From NCBI RefSeq assembly GCF_003226555.1, contig NZ_QKQS01000016.1, positions 212,835-276,834 on the forward strand: a stretch of 64,000 nt of DNA, written 5' to 3'. Each line of letters opens with the position of its first letter. Position 1 is the stretch's first letter. Shown piece by piece: positions 16,873 to 26,963 of the stretch. Both the position numbers and the translations under genes were made by a program. The notes under the pieces are model-generated. The model saw nothing but the letters and a program-made list of their open reading frames with translations. It was not told where the DNA came from and did no database searches. Source of the stretch: Rhodopseudomonas palustris (GTDB lineage Bacteria > Pseudomonadota > Alphaproteobacteria > Rhizobiales > Xanthobacteraceae).

Positions 16873-19800
16873 TTAATTGCCGCCGCCGAATCGGCGGGAC
16901 CACCAGCCGACCCGGCGCGGGGCGTTGGAGGAGGGCTCCTGCGCGGGCTGCGCGGCTGCCTGCGGTGCGGCCTCGGCGGTCGGAGCCGGGACTTCGGCCG
17001 CAGGCTCCGACGCCATTGGCTGCTCCGCCTCGGCGGTTGGCGCGGGTTGCGTTTCGGCAGGCGCTTCGATCGTCGTCTCTGCCGATGCGGCTGGTGCGCC
17101 GAAGCTCACCTTTTCGCGCACCGTCGAGCGGCGACGCGCGGCCTTCTTGGCGGCGCTGTCGTCTTCGGCCGGCGGCTCGCTGGCGCTTGCGGCCTCCGCT
17201 GCCGGGGCGGGCTGCGGTTCGGATTGCGCGACGTGCTGCGGCTGTTCCGGCTCGACTGCCGGATCGAAGCTGGGCTGCACCGACGGGCTTCCGCCGTCGA
17301 AGTCCGCGACCGCGTCCGAAGCTTCCGCTTCGTCCGTCGCGGTGAGTTCGTCGCCGATCGAGCCGACCACGCCGGCTTCGGCCTCGTTCTCGCCGCCTTC
17401 AGCGTTGCCGCGCCGGCGGCGTCCACCGCGACGACCACGGCGGCGCGGACGGCGTTCGCCGTTCTCGCCCTGATCGGCACGAGCTTCGCCCTCATTGTCG
17501 TCGTCGCCGGCCTCGTCACCCTCGTCAGCTTCGCCGACCTGCTCGACACCTTCGGTCGCGAACGGCTGCTCGCCGTCCTCGGCCGCTGCGCCGGCCTCGG
17601 CTGCTTCACGCGGCTCACCCGACCGCCGACGGCGACGGCGACGGCGACGCTTGCGGTTATCGCTCTCGGTTTCGCCAGCTTCGCCGCCCTGATCCTCGGC
17701 GAGTCCGACAGTTTCCTCGGTCTCGATCTCGGCTTCGAACTCGTACCCGTCCTCGTCGTCCGGCTCCTCGATCGGGGCCGGGGAGGCCGCGACCTGCGCT
17801 GCGAGCAGCGCTTTGGCAGTCTCGAGCGTGTGGACCTGCTCACCGCGGTCGATCACGAACGACTGCTGGCCGCTGACGGTCGGATCGGCGAGCACCGACA
17901 GCGACACCCGGAATCCGGTCTCGAGGTCGCGCAGGTGACCGCGCTTGTGGTTGAGCACATACAGCGCCACGTCGGTTCGGGTCCGCACGATCAGATTGTG
18001 GGTCGCGCCCTTCATCAGCATTTCTTCGAGGCCGCGCAGCAATTGCAGCGCCACCGAGGAGACCGAGCGGACGTGACCGGAGCCACCGCAATGCGGGCAG
18101 GGCTCGGTCGAGCTCTCCAGCACGCTGGCGCGGATGCGCTGGCGCGACATTTCGAGCAGACCGAAATGTGAGATGCGGCCGACCTGGATTCGGGCGCGAT
18201 CCTGCCGCAGGCAGTCGCTGAGCTTGCGCTCGACCGCGCGGTTGTTGCGCTTCTCGTCCATGTCGATGAAGTCGATGACGATCAGGCCGGCGAGGTCGCG
18301 CAGCCGGAGCTGCCTCGCGACTTCTTCGGCGGCCTCCACGTTGGTCTTGAGCGCGGTGTCTTCGATGTGGTGCTCGCGGGTCGAGCGACCCGAGTTGACG
18401 TCGATCGAGACCAACGCTTCGGTCTGATTGATGACGATGTAACCGCCGGAGCGGAGCTGCACGGTCGGCGAGAACATCGCGTCGAGCTGGCTCTCCACGC
18501 CCATCCGCGAGAACAGCGGCTGGCCGTCGCGATACAGCTTCACCGCACGTACTTGCGACGGCATCAGCATGTGCATGAAGTCGCGGGCCTCGCGATAGCC
18601 GGCTTCGCCGGCCACCAGCACCTCGTCGATCTCCTTGTTGTAGAGGTCGCGAAGCGAGCGCTTGATCAGCGAGCCTTCCTCGTAGACCAGCTTCGGTGCC
18701 TGCGAATTCAGCGTGACGTCGCGCACCGTCTCCCACATCCGGATCAGGTATTCGAAGTCGCGCTTGATCTCCGGCTTCGTCCGCGAGGCGCCGGCGGTGC
18801 GAAGGATCACGCCCATGCCTTCCGGCACGTCGAGGTCCTGCACCACTTCCTTCAGCCGCGAGCGGTCCTGCGCCGAGGTGATCTTGCGGCTGATGCCGCC
18901 GCCGCGGGCGGTGTTCGGCATCAAGACAGCGTAACGGCCGGCGAGCGACAAGTAGGTGGTGAGCGCCGCGCCCTTGTTGCCGCGCTCTTCCTTGACCACC
19001 TGCACCAGCATCACCTGGCGGCGCTTGATGACTTCCTGGATCTTGTACTGTCGGCGCGGACGGAAGGCGCGTTCCGGCACTTCCTCGAGCACGTCGTCGC
19101 CGCCGACGGACTCGACCACGTCCTCCTCGGCGTCGTCTTCGTCATCCTCGTCGTCGTCCTCGGCTTCCGCCTCGCTGTCGGCGTCGGTCTCAGCCTCGTG
19201 ATCGGCGTGATCGTCGTGCGCCTCGTGGTCCTCATCGCCGTCGTGCTGCTCGTCGATCGGGAACGGTGCGTCCTCGACGAAGCCGGCACTGACCTCGGCA
19301 TGGTCATCGTCAGGCTGCCCGTCGGCGTGCGCCTCGACTTCGTCCTGCGACGCAGCCAGTTGCGGCGCATCGAACGAGGCGCGAGCCTCGGCGATCACCT
19401 CCGGCTCGGCAGCCGCGGCCTCGACCGTGGGGCTCACAGCCGGGGCGGACGGGGCGGCGTCGGGCTGGGCCGGTTCGTGCGCCGTGGCGCCATCCGCAGT
19501 ATCTTGTTGCTGCTCGGCGGTCTCAGCCTCCGGCAGTTCGTGCATCAGCTGCTCGGCGGCGGGGGCATCAGCCTCGTCCGCTCCGGATGCGTGAGTCTCT
19601 GCCTCGTGCGCCGCGGTCTCGTAGGTGTTGGCCTCGTGAGCCTCGGCCTCATGGGCTTCGGGCTGCTCGGCGACCGGATACGGTTGCTCCGCCGAGGCGT
19701 CGGTTGCGGCCTCGACGATCTCGCTCTGCACCCGCTCGCCATTGTTCCGGCGGCGATGGCTGCGATGCCGCGACCGGCGGCGGCTGGAGCGCTGTTCGCT

Positions 19801-20109
19801 TTCTTCTTCAGCTTCGCGGTGGGCGCGTTCGTCGGCCTCGATCAGGGCCTGCCGGTCGGCGACCGGAATTTGATAATAGTCGGGATGGATTTCGCTGAAG
19901 GCGAGGAAGCCGTGGCGATTGCCGCCGTATTCGATGAAGGCGGCCTGCAGCGAGGGTTCGACCCGGGTGACTTTCGCGAGATAGATGTTACCGCGGAGTT
20001 GTTTGCGCTGAGCGGTTTCGAAATCAAACTCTTCGACGCGGTTGCCACGGACCACGACCACCCGGGTCTCTTCCGGGTGGGTGGCGTCGATCAGCATCTT
20101 GTTGGCCAT
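16873..20109 (-). CDS. rne: Ribonuclease E
   Basis: 1078 aa, the endonuclease core of the RNA degradosome. The S1 domain starts at about residue 35 (GNIYLAKVTRVEPSLQAAF) and is interrupted by a ~230-residue Glu/Asp/Ala/His-rich insertion (about 120-345), a feature known in alphaproteobacterial RNase E. It resumes at RQVMLVQVVKEERGNKGAAL. The DNase-I-like catalytic part has the Mg-binding aspartates in SIDVNSGRST and IDFIDMDEKRNNRAVE, and the Zn-link CPHCGGSG. The C-terminal tail (about 770-1078) is disordered: an acidic region, an Arg-rich RNA-binding patch (RRRGRRGGRRRRG) and a Pro/Ala-rich end. It is transcribed alone with a long leader. Confidence 0.96.
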   Translation of the reverse strand: MANKMLIDATHPEETRVVVVRGNRVEEFDFETAQRKQLRGNIYLAKVTRVEPSLQAAFIEYGGNRHGFLAFSEIHPDYYQIPVADRQALIEADERAHREAEEESEQRSSRRRSRHRSHRRRNNGERVQSEIVEAATDASAEQPYPVAEQPEAHEAEAHEANTYETAAHEAETHASGADEADAPAAEQLMHELPEAETAEQQQDTADGATAHEPAQPDAAPSAPAVSPTVEAAAAEPEVIAEARASFDAPQLAASQDEVEAHADGQPDDDHAEVSAGFVEDAPFPIDEQHDGDEDHEAHDDHADHEAETDADSEAEAEDDDEDDEDDAEEDVVESVGGDDVLEEVPERAFRPRRQYKIQEVIKRRQVMLVQVVKEERGNKGAALTTYLSLAGRYAVLMPNTARGGGISRKITSAQDRSRLKEVVQDLDVPEGMGVILRTAGASRTKPEIKRDFEYLIRMWETVRDVTLNSQAPKLVYEEGSLIKRSLRDLYNKEIDEVLVAGEAGYREARDFMHMLMPSQVRAVKLYRDGQPLFSRMGVESQLDAMFSPTVQLRSGGYIVINQTEALVSIDVNSGRSTREHHIEDTALKTNVEAAEEVARQLRLRDLAGLIVIDFIDMDEKRNNRAVERKLSDCLRQDRARIQVGRISHFGLLEMSRQRIRASVLESSTEPCPHCGGSGHVRSVSSVALQLLRGLEEMLMKGATHNLIVRTRTDVALYVLNHKRGHLRDLETGFRVSLSVLADPTVSGQQSFVIDRGEQVHTLETAKALLAAQVAASPAPIEEPDDEDGYEFEAEIETEETVGLAEDQGGEAGETESDNRKRRRRRRRRRSGEPREAAEAGAAAEDGEQPFATEGVEQVGEADEGDEAGDDDNEGEARADQGENGERRPRRRGRRGGRRRRGNAEGGENEAEAGVVGSIGDELTATDEAEASDAVADFDGGSPSVQPSFDPAVEPEQPQHVAQSEPQPAPAAEAASASEPPAEDDSAAKKAARRRSTVREKVSFGAPAASAETTIEAPAETQPAPTAEAEQPMASEPAAEVPAPTAEAAPQAAAQPAQEPSSNAPRRVGWWSRRFGGGN

Positions 20110-20810
20110 TTTTCAACTCATGTCGGCGGAGCGCGCGCGAAACGGCTCGCGCAAGCAGCGCGGCCGGCAGACGCGACGGTCCACCTGATTCGGGGGTGAG
20201 GGGAAGGCCGAAGCGCGTCGCGGTGTGCCGTGCCGGTCGGAGACCCGAGGCGACGTGCGAGGCGAAGCGATAGCTTCGCGGCGGCGCGGCCTTTGCGTGG
20301 GTCGTTTTCGGCGTCGCAGTCTGGCGCATTAAGCGTCGGCCCGTCTGAACAGGTGGCGGCTCGATCAGCCGCCGTGTCGTTTCGCTGATGGGCCGGCTCC
20401 GCGCCGAGGCGCTAAGCCGGAGTAGGGCATCCGGCCGGTGAGCCGAATGTGGCCGGTCATGAAGTGTTGAACCGTCCCTGGTACGTAGAGAAGGCCCGGG
20501 GACGGACGCCGTTCGGGCTGGGCCGGCACTCCTTGACCTGCCGCGCACTGCGCTGGCTCGGAGGGGCCGGCAAAACGCAAAATCCACCGGATTGGGTTCG
20601 GGGACTTGGCGCTGCACCGAGTGGCTGAACGCGACACAACCGGTAGTATAGACCGTCAGCAGTAAATACATACGTGGATTGGGTGTCGGTTGCAAGGCGA
20701 GCGTCGCGGCCCGGCAACACCCCGCAGGTTTCATCCCGAGGTCATTTAAGCTCCAATTAACCGTGCGGTCCTATTGCGGTAGAACGACTTCCGGGAGGGT
20801 TGGGATTCGT
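20110..20810. other. 700-bp divergent intergenic region (rne leader and amiC promoter)
   Basis: No gene is convincing here. The region separates the divergent rne and amiC starts. A 7-bp hairpin GGCGGCT/AGCCGCC lies at 20355-20373. On the minus strand a -10-like TATACT lies at 20645-20650 without a clear -35; it would give rne a leader of roughly 530 nt, consistent with the long autoregulatory rne leaders of other bacteria. The plus-strand part near 20745-20800 is locally AT-richer and probably holds the amiC promoter. Function beyond this is unseen. Confidence 0.4.
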
Positions 20811-22121
20811 TTGGCACGCCGCGCAAATCATTTTGTTTTGTTCAGTGCGCTTGTCGCGTGCGCTGCAGCATTATTTTGCCTGACGCCCGCTGCAGTCGTT
20901 GCCGCGACTGCCGAGCCGGCCGCCAGTGCCGCCGTGCCGGTCGCCGCGAGTTTCCCCACTGTATCCGATGCTCGCGTCGCCGGTGACGACAAACAGACCC
21001 GCCTGATCGTCGATTTCGACCAAAAAGTGCCGCTGCGTGCGTTCGCGCTGGCCGATCCTTATCGCGTGGTGATCGATCTGCCGCAGATCAATTTCCGCCT
21101 GCCGAAAGGGGCGGGTGAGGACGGTCGCGGCCTGATCAAGGCTTTCCGCTATGGGCTGGTGATGCCGGGCGGCTCTCGCATCGTGCTTGACCTCACCGGG
21201 CCGGTGAAGATCGCCAAGACCGAGATGCTCGACCCCGCCAACGGCCAGCCGGCCAGGCTGGTGATCGACCTCGAAACGATCGACCGCGACGCCTTTGTGC
21301 AAGCCTTGCGCACCGCCGACAGCGTCGCGGAACTGCGGCCGACCGTGGCGGGCGCCGAGGCCACCGCGGGGGTGCCGCGCGGCGCGCCGACGCCGAAAGT
21401 GGAGCGCGACGACCCGCGGCCGGTGGTGGTGCTCGATCCCGGCCACGGCGGCATCGACAACGGCACCCAATCGGCCGACGGCGTCGCGGAGAAGACCATC
21501 GTGCTGGATTTCGCCCTCGCATTGCGCGACCGGCTCGTCCGGCAGGGCAAATTCCGCGTGGTGCTGACCCGAGACGATGACACCTTCATTCCGCTCAACG
21601 ATCGCGTGAAGATCGCGCGCGAGCAGTCAGCGGCGCTGTTCGTGTCGATCCACGCCGACGCGCTGCCGCGGCGCGAAGGCGACGCCCAGGGCGCGACCAT
21701 CTACACGCTGTCGGATAAGGCTTCCGACGCCGAAGCGCAGCGGCTGGCGGATGCGGAAAACAAGGCCGACGCCATCGGCGGCGTCAACCTTACCGAGGAG
21801 CCGACCGACGTCGCCGACATTCTGATCGACCTTGCCCAGCGCGAGACCAAGACGTTCTCCAGCCGATTCGCTCAGCAACTGATGAAGGACATGAAGACCG
21901 CTACGCGGATGCACAAACGTCCGCTGAAGTCGGCCGGCTTCCGGGTGCTGAAGGCACCGGACGTGCCGTCGGTGCTGATCGAGCTCGGCTATGTCTCCAA
22001 CAAGGCCGATCTGCAGCACCTTTTGTCCGAGCAATGGCGCAACAAGACTGTTGGGGCCGTGGCACAGGCAATTGATTCGTTTCTGAGCAGGCGGTTGGTT
22101 TCGGCCGGCCAGCCGGGTTAA
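20811..22121 (+). CDS. amiC: N-acetylmuramoyl-L-alanine amidase (AmiC type)
   Basis: 436 aa from TTG 20811, chosen because GGGAGGG (20793-20799) lies upstream and the reading begins with Arg residues followed by a signal peptide (FVLFSALVACAAALFCL, cleavage near VVAA). An AMIN domain (about 60-165) targets the septum or peptidoglycan. The Amidase_3 domain (about 210-425) has the zinc ligands in LDPGHGGIDNG, the Glu in EKTIVLDFA, the His in SIHADAL and the catalytic Glu in LIELGYVSN. It splits peptidoglycan during cell separation. It is followed by the PBP1A gene, another wall enzyme, 189 bp downstream. Confidence 0.93.
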   Translation: MARRANHFVLFSALVACAAALFCLTPAAVVAATAEPAASAAVPVAASFPTVSDARVAGDDKQTRLIVDFDQKVPLRAFALADPYRVVIDLPQINFRLPKGAGEDGRGLIKAFRYGLVMPGGSRIVLDLTGPVKIAKTEMLDPANGQPARLVIDLETIDRDAFVQALRTADSVAELRPTVAGAEATAGVPRGAPTPKVERDDPRPVVVLDPGHGGIDNGTQSADGVAEKTIVLDFALALRDRLVRQGKFRVVLTRDDDTFIPLNDRVKIAREQSAALFVSIHADALPRREGDAQGATIYTLSDKASDAEAQRLADAENKADAIGGVNLTEEPTDVADILIDLAQRETKTFSSRFAQQLMKDMKTATRMHKRPLKSAGFRVLKAPDVPSVLIELGYVSNKADLQHLLSEQWRNKTVGAVAQAIDSFLSRRLVSAGQPG

Positions 22122-22310
22122 TTTCGGCATTTCCGGTACGGTGAGGGGGCGCGGCGGGCCCTAGTTTGGCCACAGCGGAAGTTCTATAAGACGTCTTGCG
22201 CGGTTCGTGAGGTCGATTGCAATTGGGCCTCGCCCGGTAGCGTGCACCGCACGGGTTGCGAACGACGGCATTCTCGGTCAAGGGACATCCGCCGCGAGGT
22301 GCGGCCCTGG

Positions 22311-24824
22311 ATGAAACGGAACTCTCTGATGCGCTTGCTGCTGCGTTTCTTCGGCTTCCTGTTCGCGGCCGGCACGATCGTGTTCCTGGTCGGCGTCGCG
22401 GTCGCTGCTGGACTGATCTGGCATTTTTCCAAGGATCTGCCGGACTACTCGCAGCTTCAGGACTACGAGCCGCCGGTGATGACCAGGGTTCATGCATCCG
22501 ACGGCTCGTTGCTTGCTGAATACGCCAAGGAGCGCCGGCTGTATCTGCCGATCCAGGCAGTGCCGAAGCTGGTGATCAACGCCTTCTTGGCCGCCGAAGA
22601 CAAGAATTTTTACGAGCACGGCGGCATCGACTATCAGGGCATGGCGCGCGCGGCGCTGCTGTATGCGCAGAACATCGGCACCAACCGCCGGCCGCAGGGC
22701 GCCTCGACCATCACTCAGCAGGTCGCCAAGAACTTCCTTCTGACCAACGAGGTGTCGTTCACCCGTAAGATCAAGGAAGCGCTGCTCGCGATGCGGATCG
22801 AGCGCGCCTATTCCAAGGACAAGATCCTCGAACTGTATCTCAACGAGATCTATCTCGGTCTCGGCGCTTATGGCATCGCTGCCGCCTCGCTGGTGTATTT
22901 CGACAAGTCGGTCAACGAGCTCACCGTCTCGGAGGCGGCTTATCTGGCGGCGCTGCCGAAGGCGCCGTCGTCGCTGCACCCGGTGAAGAACCACGACCGC
23001 GCGGTCGAGCGCCGCAATTACGTGATCGATCGTCTGCTGGAGAACGGCTGGATCAGTCAGGCCGACGCCGACAAGGCGCGCAAGTCGCCGCTGGTCGTCA
23101 CCAACCGCGGCAATCTCGCTCACACCTTTGCCGGCGAATATTTTGCCGAGGAAGTCCGCCGCGACATCTTCGAGCGCTACGGCGAAAAGAAGCTGTACGA
23201 GGGCGGATTGTCGGTCCGTACCACGCTCGATCCCAAGCTGCAGGTCGAGGCGCGGAAGACCATGGTGGCGGGGCTGGTCCGCTACGACGAGGCGCGCGGC
23301 TGGCGCGGCCCGGCCCACAAGCTGGACATCTCCGGCGATTGGGGCATCAAGCTCGCCGACGTCAAATCGCTCGCCGACATCTCCCCGTGGCGGATGGCGG
23401 TGGTGCTGGAGACCTCGGATCAGTCGGCGCGGATCGGCTTCCAGCCCGGTCGCGAGCTCGGCGGCGCGATCTCGAAGCAGCGCGAGACCGGTCTGGTCAC
23501 GCTCGAAGGCGTGAAATGGGCCAAGCCAACCAGCGGTTCGTCCCGCGGCAAGACCCCGCGAACGGTCTCGGACGTGCTGTCGCCCGGCGACGTCGTCTAT
23601 GTCGACCCGCTGCTCGACAAAGAGGGCAAGGTGATCGAGGGCCAGTACCGGCTGCGGCAGATTCCTGAAGTGTCGGGCGCGATGGTGGCGATGGACCCGT
23701 GGACCGGCCGCGTGCTGGCGATGGTCGGCGGCTTCTCGTTCGACCAGAGCCAGTTCAACCGCGCCACCCAGGCCTATCGGCAGCCGGGCTCGTCGTTCAA
23801 GCCGCTGGTGTATTCGGCCGCGATGGACAACGGCTACACGCCGTCGACGGTGGTGATCGACGCCCCGATCGAAATCGACCAGGGGCAGGGCGTTGGGGTG
23901 TGGCGGCCGGAGAACTATTCGACCGGCAAGTATTACGGTCCGACCACGCTGCGCAACGCGCTGCAGCGCTCGCTCAACACCGTGACGGTGCGGCTCGCGC
24001 AGGACATCGGCATGCCGCTGATCGGCGAATACGCCAAGCGGTTCGGCGTCTACGACGAGTTGCCGAACTATCTATCCTATGCGCTTGGCGCCGGCGAAAC
24101 CACGGTGATGCGGATGGTCACCGCCTATTCGATGTTCGCCAATGGCGGACGGCGGGTGAAGGCGACGCTGATCGACCGGATTCAGGACCGTTACGGCCAC
24201 ACCATCTTCAAGCACGACCAGCGCGAGTGCCGCGGCTGCGAGGCTCCGGAAGGCTGGCACAATCAGCCCGAACCGCAGCTCGTCGACCGCCGCGAGCAGG
24301 TGCTCGATCCGATGACCGCCTATCAGATCACCTCGATGATGGAAGGCGTGGTCCAGGCCGGCACCGCCACCGTGGTGCGTGAGGTCGGCAAGCCGATCGC
24401 CGGCAAGACCGGCACCACCAACGACGAGAAGGACGCCTGGTTCATCGGCTTCTCGCCGGATCTCGTGGTCGGTGTGTATTTCGGCTACGACAAGCCGCGC
24501 AACCTCGGCCGCGGCGCTACCGGCGGCCATCTCGCCGCCCCGGTCGCCAAGGACTTCTTCAAGCTCGCGCTCGCCGACAAGCCGGCCGTTCCGTTCCGCG
24601 TGCCGGCCGGCATCAAGCTGATCCGCGTCGACGCCAAGAGCGGCATGCGGGCCGGGCCGGGCGATACCCGCACCATTCTCGAAGCGTTCAAGCCGGGCAC
24701 CGCGCCGCCGGACAATTATTCGGTGATCGGCGTCGCCGATGCCGACGGTCGCCAGCCGCAGCAGGCGGCGCCGCCGCCGGATGATCGCGGCTTCTTCCGG
24801 CCCGGCACCGGCGGACTTTATTGA
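22311..24824 (+). CDS. mrcA: Penicillin-binding protein 1A (bifunctional transglycosylase/transpeptidase)
   Basis: 837 aa from ATG 22311; ATG 22329 is possible. A short cytoplasmic N-terminus and one TM helix (about 9-37) precede the GT51 glycosyltransferase domain with catalytic E96 (AAEDKNFYEHGG) and the motif QGASTITQQVAKNF. An OB-like linker (about 320-450) follows. The transpeptidase has S494 in the SxxK motif (QPGSSFKPL), SLN (QRSLNTVTV) and KTGT near K699. It polymerises and cross-links peptidoglycan in the periplasm. The proline-rich C-terminus is typical. Together with amiC it forms a wall-synthesis pair on the same strand. Confidence 0.96.
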   Translation: MKRNSLMRLLLRFFGFLFAAGTIVFLVGVAVAAGLIWHFSKDLPDYSQLQDYEPPVMTRVHASDGSLLAEYAKERRLYLPIQAVPKLVINAFLAAEDKNFYEHGGIDYQGMARAALLYAQNIGTNRRPQGASTITQQVAKNFLLTNEVSFTRKIKEALLAMRIERAYSKDKILELYLNEIYLGLGAYGIAAASLVYFDKSVNELTVSEAAYLAALPKAPSSLHPVKNHDRAVERRNYVIDRLLENGWISQADADKARKSPLVVTNRGNLAHTFAGEYFAEEVRRDIFERYGEKKLYEGGLSVRTTLDPKLQVEARKTMVAGLVRYDEARGWRGPAHKLDISGDWGIKLADVKSLADISPWRMAVVLETSDQSARIGFQPGRELGGAISKQRETGLVTLEGVKWAKPTSGSSRGKTPRTVSDVLSPGDVVYVDPLLDKEGKVIEGQYRLRQIPEVSGAMVAMDPWTGRVLAMVGGFSFDQSQFNRATQAYRQPGSSFKPLVYSAAMDNGYTPSTVVIDAPIEIDQGQGVGVWRPENYSTGKYYGPTTLRNALQRSLNTVTVRLAQDIGMPLIGEYAKRFGVYDELPNYLSYALGAGETTVMRMVTAYSMFANGGRRVKATLIDRIQDRYGHTIFKHDQRECRGCEAPEGWHNQPEPQLVDRREQVLDPMTAYQITSMMEGVVQAGTATVVREVGKPIAGKTGTTNDEKDAWFIGFSPDLVVGVYFGYDKPRNLGRGATGGHLAAPVAKDFFKLALADKPAVPFRVPAGIKLIRVDAKSGMRAGPGDTRTILEAFKPGTAPPDNYSVIGVADADGRQPQQAAPPPDDRGFFRPGTGGLY

Positions 24825-24854
24825 TCCAGTTTGGATCGATCCGGCCTTGAGCCC

Positions 24855-24887
24855 AACGGGCGATTGCGCTTTGCCGCGTCGCCCGTT
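24855..24887 (+). terminator. Hairpin between mrcA and prfB
   Basis: A 9-bp perfect stem AACGGGCGA/TCGCCCGTT (24855-24863 with 24879-24887) with a 15-nt loop and no T run. It lies 30 bp after the mrcA stop and may end or attenuate transcription into prfB. Confidence 0.5.
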
Positions 24888-24934
24888 AAATCGCGTCTCA
24901 GCATTCGCGGCACCGCCGCTTCCGAAGAGATCCC

Positions 24935-26066
24935 ATGCGCGCAGAAATCGAACGCCTCGTCGAAGAGATCAAGCAGTCAGTCGGGCTGCTGAGGAGGCAT
25001 CTTTGACGTCGATCAGTCGACCGTCCGCCTCGCGGAGCTGAATAAGCTCGCCGAGGATCCCGACCTCTGGAACGATCCGCAAAAGGCTCAGAAGCTGATG
25101 CAGGAGCGGACCTCGCTGGAGGATTCGCTCACCGGCATCGGCAAGGTCGAGCGCGAGCTCACCGACAATGTCGAGATGATCGAACTCGGTGAAACCGAGG
25201 GCGACGAAGGCATCGTCAAGGAAGCCGAGAACGCGCTGAAGGCGCTGAAGAAGGAAGTCGCGCGCCGCGAGCTGGAAGCGCTGCTGTCCGGCGAGGCCGA
25301 TCGCTTCGACACCTATCTCGAAGTCCATGCCGGTGCCGGCGGTACCGAGAGCCAGGATTGGGCCTCGATGCTGCTGCGGATGTACGTCCGCTGGGCGGAG
25401 AAGCACGGCTTCAAGATCGAGTATCTCGAAGAGTCCGAGGGCGAAGAGGCCGGGATCAAATCGGCGACGATCCAGATCTCCGGCCATAACGCCTATGGCT
25501 GGCTGAAGACCGAGGCCGGGGTGCATCGTCTGGTGCGGATCTCGCCGTTCGATTCCAACGCCCGCCGACATACCTCGTTCTCGAGTGTGCAGATCTTCCC
25601 GGTGATCGACAACTCGATCAAGATCGACATCGCCGAATCCGACGTGCGTGTCGACACGATGCGGTCCGGCGGCGCGGGCGGTCAGCACGTCAACAAGACC
25701 GAATCCGCGGTGCGCCTCACGCATATTCCGACCGGCGTCGCGGTGGTCTGTCAGGCCGGCCGGTCGCAGCACAAGAACCGGGCGCAGGCTTGGGACATGC
25801 TGCGTGCGCGGCTGTACGAGATCGAGCTGAAGAAGCGCGAAGAGCAGGCCGCCGCCGACCAGGCCGCCAAGACCGAAATCGGCTGGGGCCACCAGATCCG
25901 CTCCTACGTGCTGCAGCCGTATCAGATGGTGAAGGACCTGCGCACCGGCGTGCAGACCTCCGACACCGCCGGGGTGCTCGACGGCGATCTCGACGAGTTC
26001 ATGGCCGCGACGCTGGCGCAACGCGCCTTCGGCGGCGGACCGGGCGCGATCGAGGACGTGGACTAA
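24935..26066 (+). CDS. prfB: Peptide chain release factor 2, expressed by programmed +1 frameshift
   Basis: Translation starts at ATG 24935 and meets an in-frame TGA as codon 24 (25004-25006). Reading past it requires a +1 shift at CTT TGA C, giving a 376-aa RF2. After the shift the protein continues [12 protein letters not shown]. It releases peptides at UGA and UAA. The stop-recognition motif SPF is in [16 protein letters not shown], and the catalytic GGQ is in [13 protein letters not shown]. The coiled N-terminal domain covers about 1-110. The frameshift makes RF2 supply self-limiting: enough RF2 terminates at codon 24. An annotation starting at 25098 would miss about 54 residues. Confidence 0.97.
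24992..25007 (+). promoter_or_regulatory. prfB programmed +1 frameshift site
   Basis: Internal Shine-Dalgarno AGGAGG (24992-24997), a 3-nt spacer, then the slippery CTT (25001-25003), the in-frame stop TGA (25004-25006) and the favourable following C (25007). This is the classical prfB recoding signal, with SD-to-CTT spacing of 3 nt as in E. coli. Confidence 0.97.
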
Positions 26067-26072
26067 GCCGCG

Positions 26073-26963
26073 ATGGCGCATCGGCCCCGAACCCGTGTCG
26101 CCTTCATCGGCCTCGGCAAGATGGGGCACGGCATGGCCGGGCGGCTGCTCGATGCGGGCTTCGACGTTGCCGTGTGGAATCGCAGCAAGGCCAAGGCGGA
26201 CGATCTGATCGGCCGCGGCGCTCGGTGGACCGATAGTCCCGCCGAAGCTGCGCGCGAGACCCGTGCCATCCTGACGATGGTCGCCGACGATGCCGCCTCG
26301 CAGGCGGTGTGGCTCGGTCCCGAGGGCGCGGCATCGACCGCCCCAGCGGATGCGCTGGCGATCGAATGTTCGACGGTGTCGCATCAGCACGCCCTCGACA
26401 TGGCCGCCGCGCTACGCGCGCGAGATCTCGTCTACATTGATTGTCCGGTCACCGGGCTGCCCGATGCTGCTGCGCGCGGCGAGCTGACGCTGCTGATCGG
26501 CGCCGAGCCGAACGACCTCGATCAGGCGCGGCCGTTCTTGGCACCGCTGAGCCAGACGATCCGCTATTTCGGCCCGGTGGGCGCCGGCACCGTCTACAAG
26601 CTGATCAACAATCTGATGGGCGCGATCCAGATCGCCGGCATCGCCGAAGGCATTGCGATCGCCGAGCAGGCCGGTCTCGACATGGCGCTGGTACGCGAAG
26701 CGATCCTCAGCAGCGTCGTTGCAAGTCCGCAGGTCGTCCGCCACGCTCCCCGGATGATCGCGCGTGACTTCACTAACGCGACCTTTACGGCTGCGCTCCG
26801 GCACAAGGATGCGGTGTATGCGCTGAAGCTCGGCGAAGCGCTCCTGCCGCATCTCCCGCTCAGCCGCGCCGCGGTCGAGATCTACGCCAAAGCTGCAGCC
26901 GCTATGCCGGCCGAGGATGAGGGGCGGCTGATCGAGTTGTTGTCGGATCAGCCTCGAGTTTGA
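26073..26963 (+). CDS. NAD(P)-dependent 3-hydroxyisobutyrate dehydrogenase-like oxidoreductase
   Basis: 296 aa of the beta-hydroxyacid dehydrogenase family. The N-terminal Rossmann motif is VAFIGLGKMGHGMAGRLL. The substrate-binding signature reads YIDCPVTGLPDAA. The catalytic lysine lies in KLINNLMGAIQIAGIAEG, and a C-terminal helical domain completes the fold. The substrate is probably a small beta-hydroxy acid or a related succinic-semialdehyde-type compound and is not decided by sequence. It starts 6 bp after prfB. The stop is followed at once by a small inverted repeat GAGAATC/GATTCTC (26962-26977). A second member of the family follows at 27208. Confidence 0.85.
   Translation: MAHRPRTRVAFIGLGKMGHGMAGRLLDAGFDVAVWNRSKAKADDLIGRGARWTDSPAEAARETRAILTMVADDAASQAVWLGPEGAASTAPADALAIECSTVSHQHALDMAAALRARDLVYIDCPVTGLPDAAARGELTLLIGAEPNDLDQARPFLAPLSQTIRYFGPVGAGTVYKLINNLMGAIQIAGIAEGIAIAEQAGLDMALVREAILSSVVASPQVVRHAPRMIARDFTNATFTAALRHKDAVYALKLGEALLPHLPLSRAAVEIYAKAAAAMPAEDEGRLIELLSDQPRV

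Noticed and set aside
16834..20199. Very long plus-strand open frames (445 and 610 codons) opposite rne
   Set aside because: They mirror the codon-position GC bias of rne, have composition unlike real proteins and no ribosome sites. rne itself shows all family motifs.
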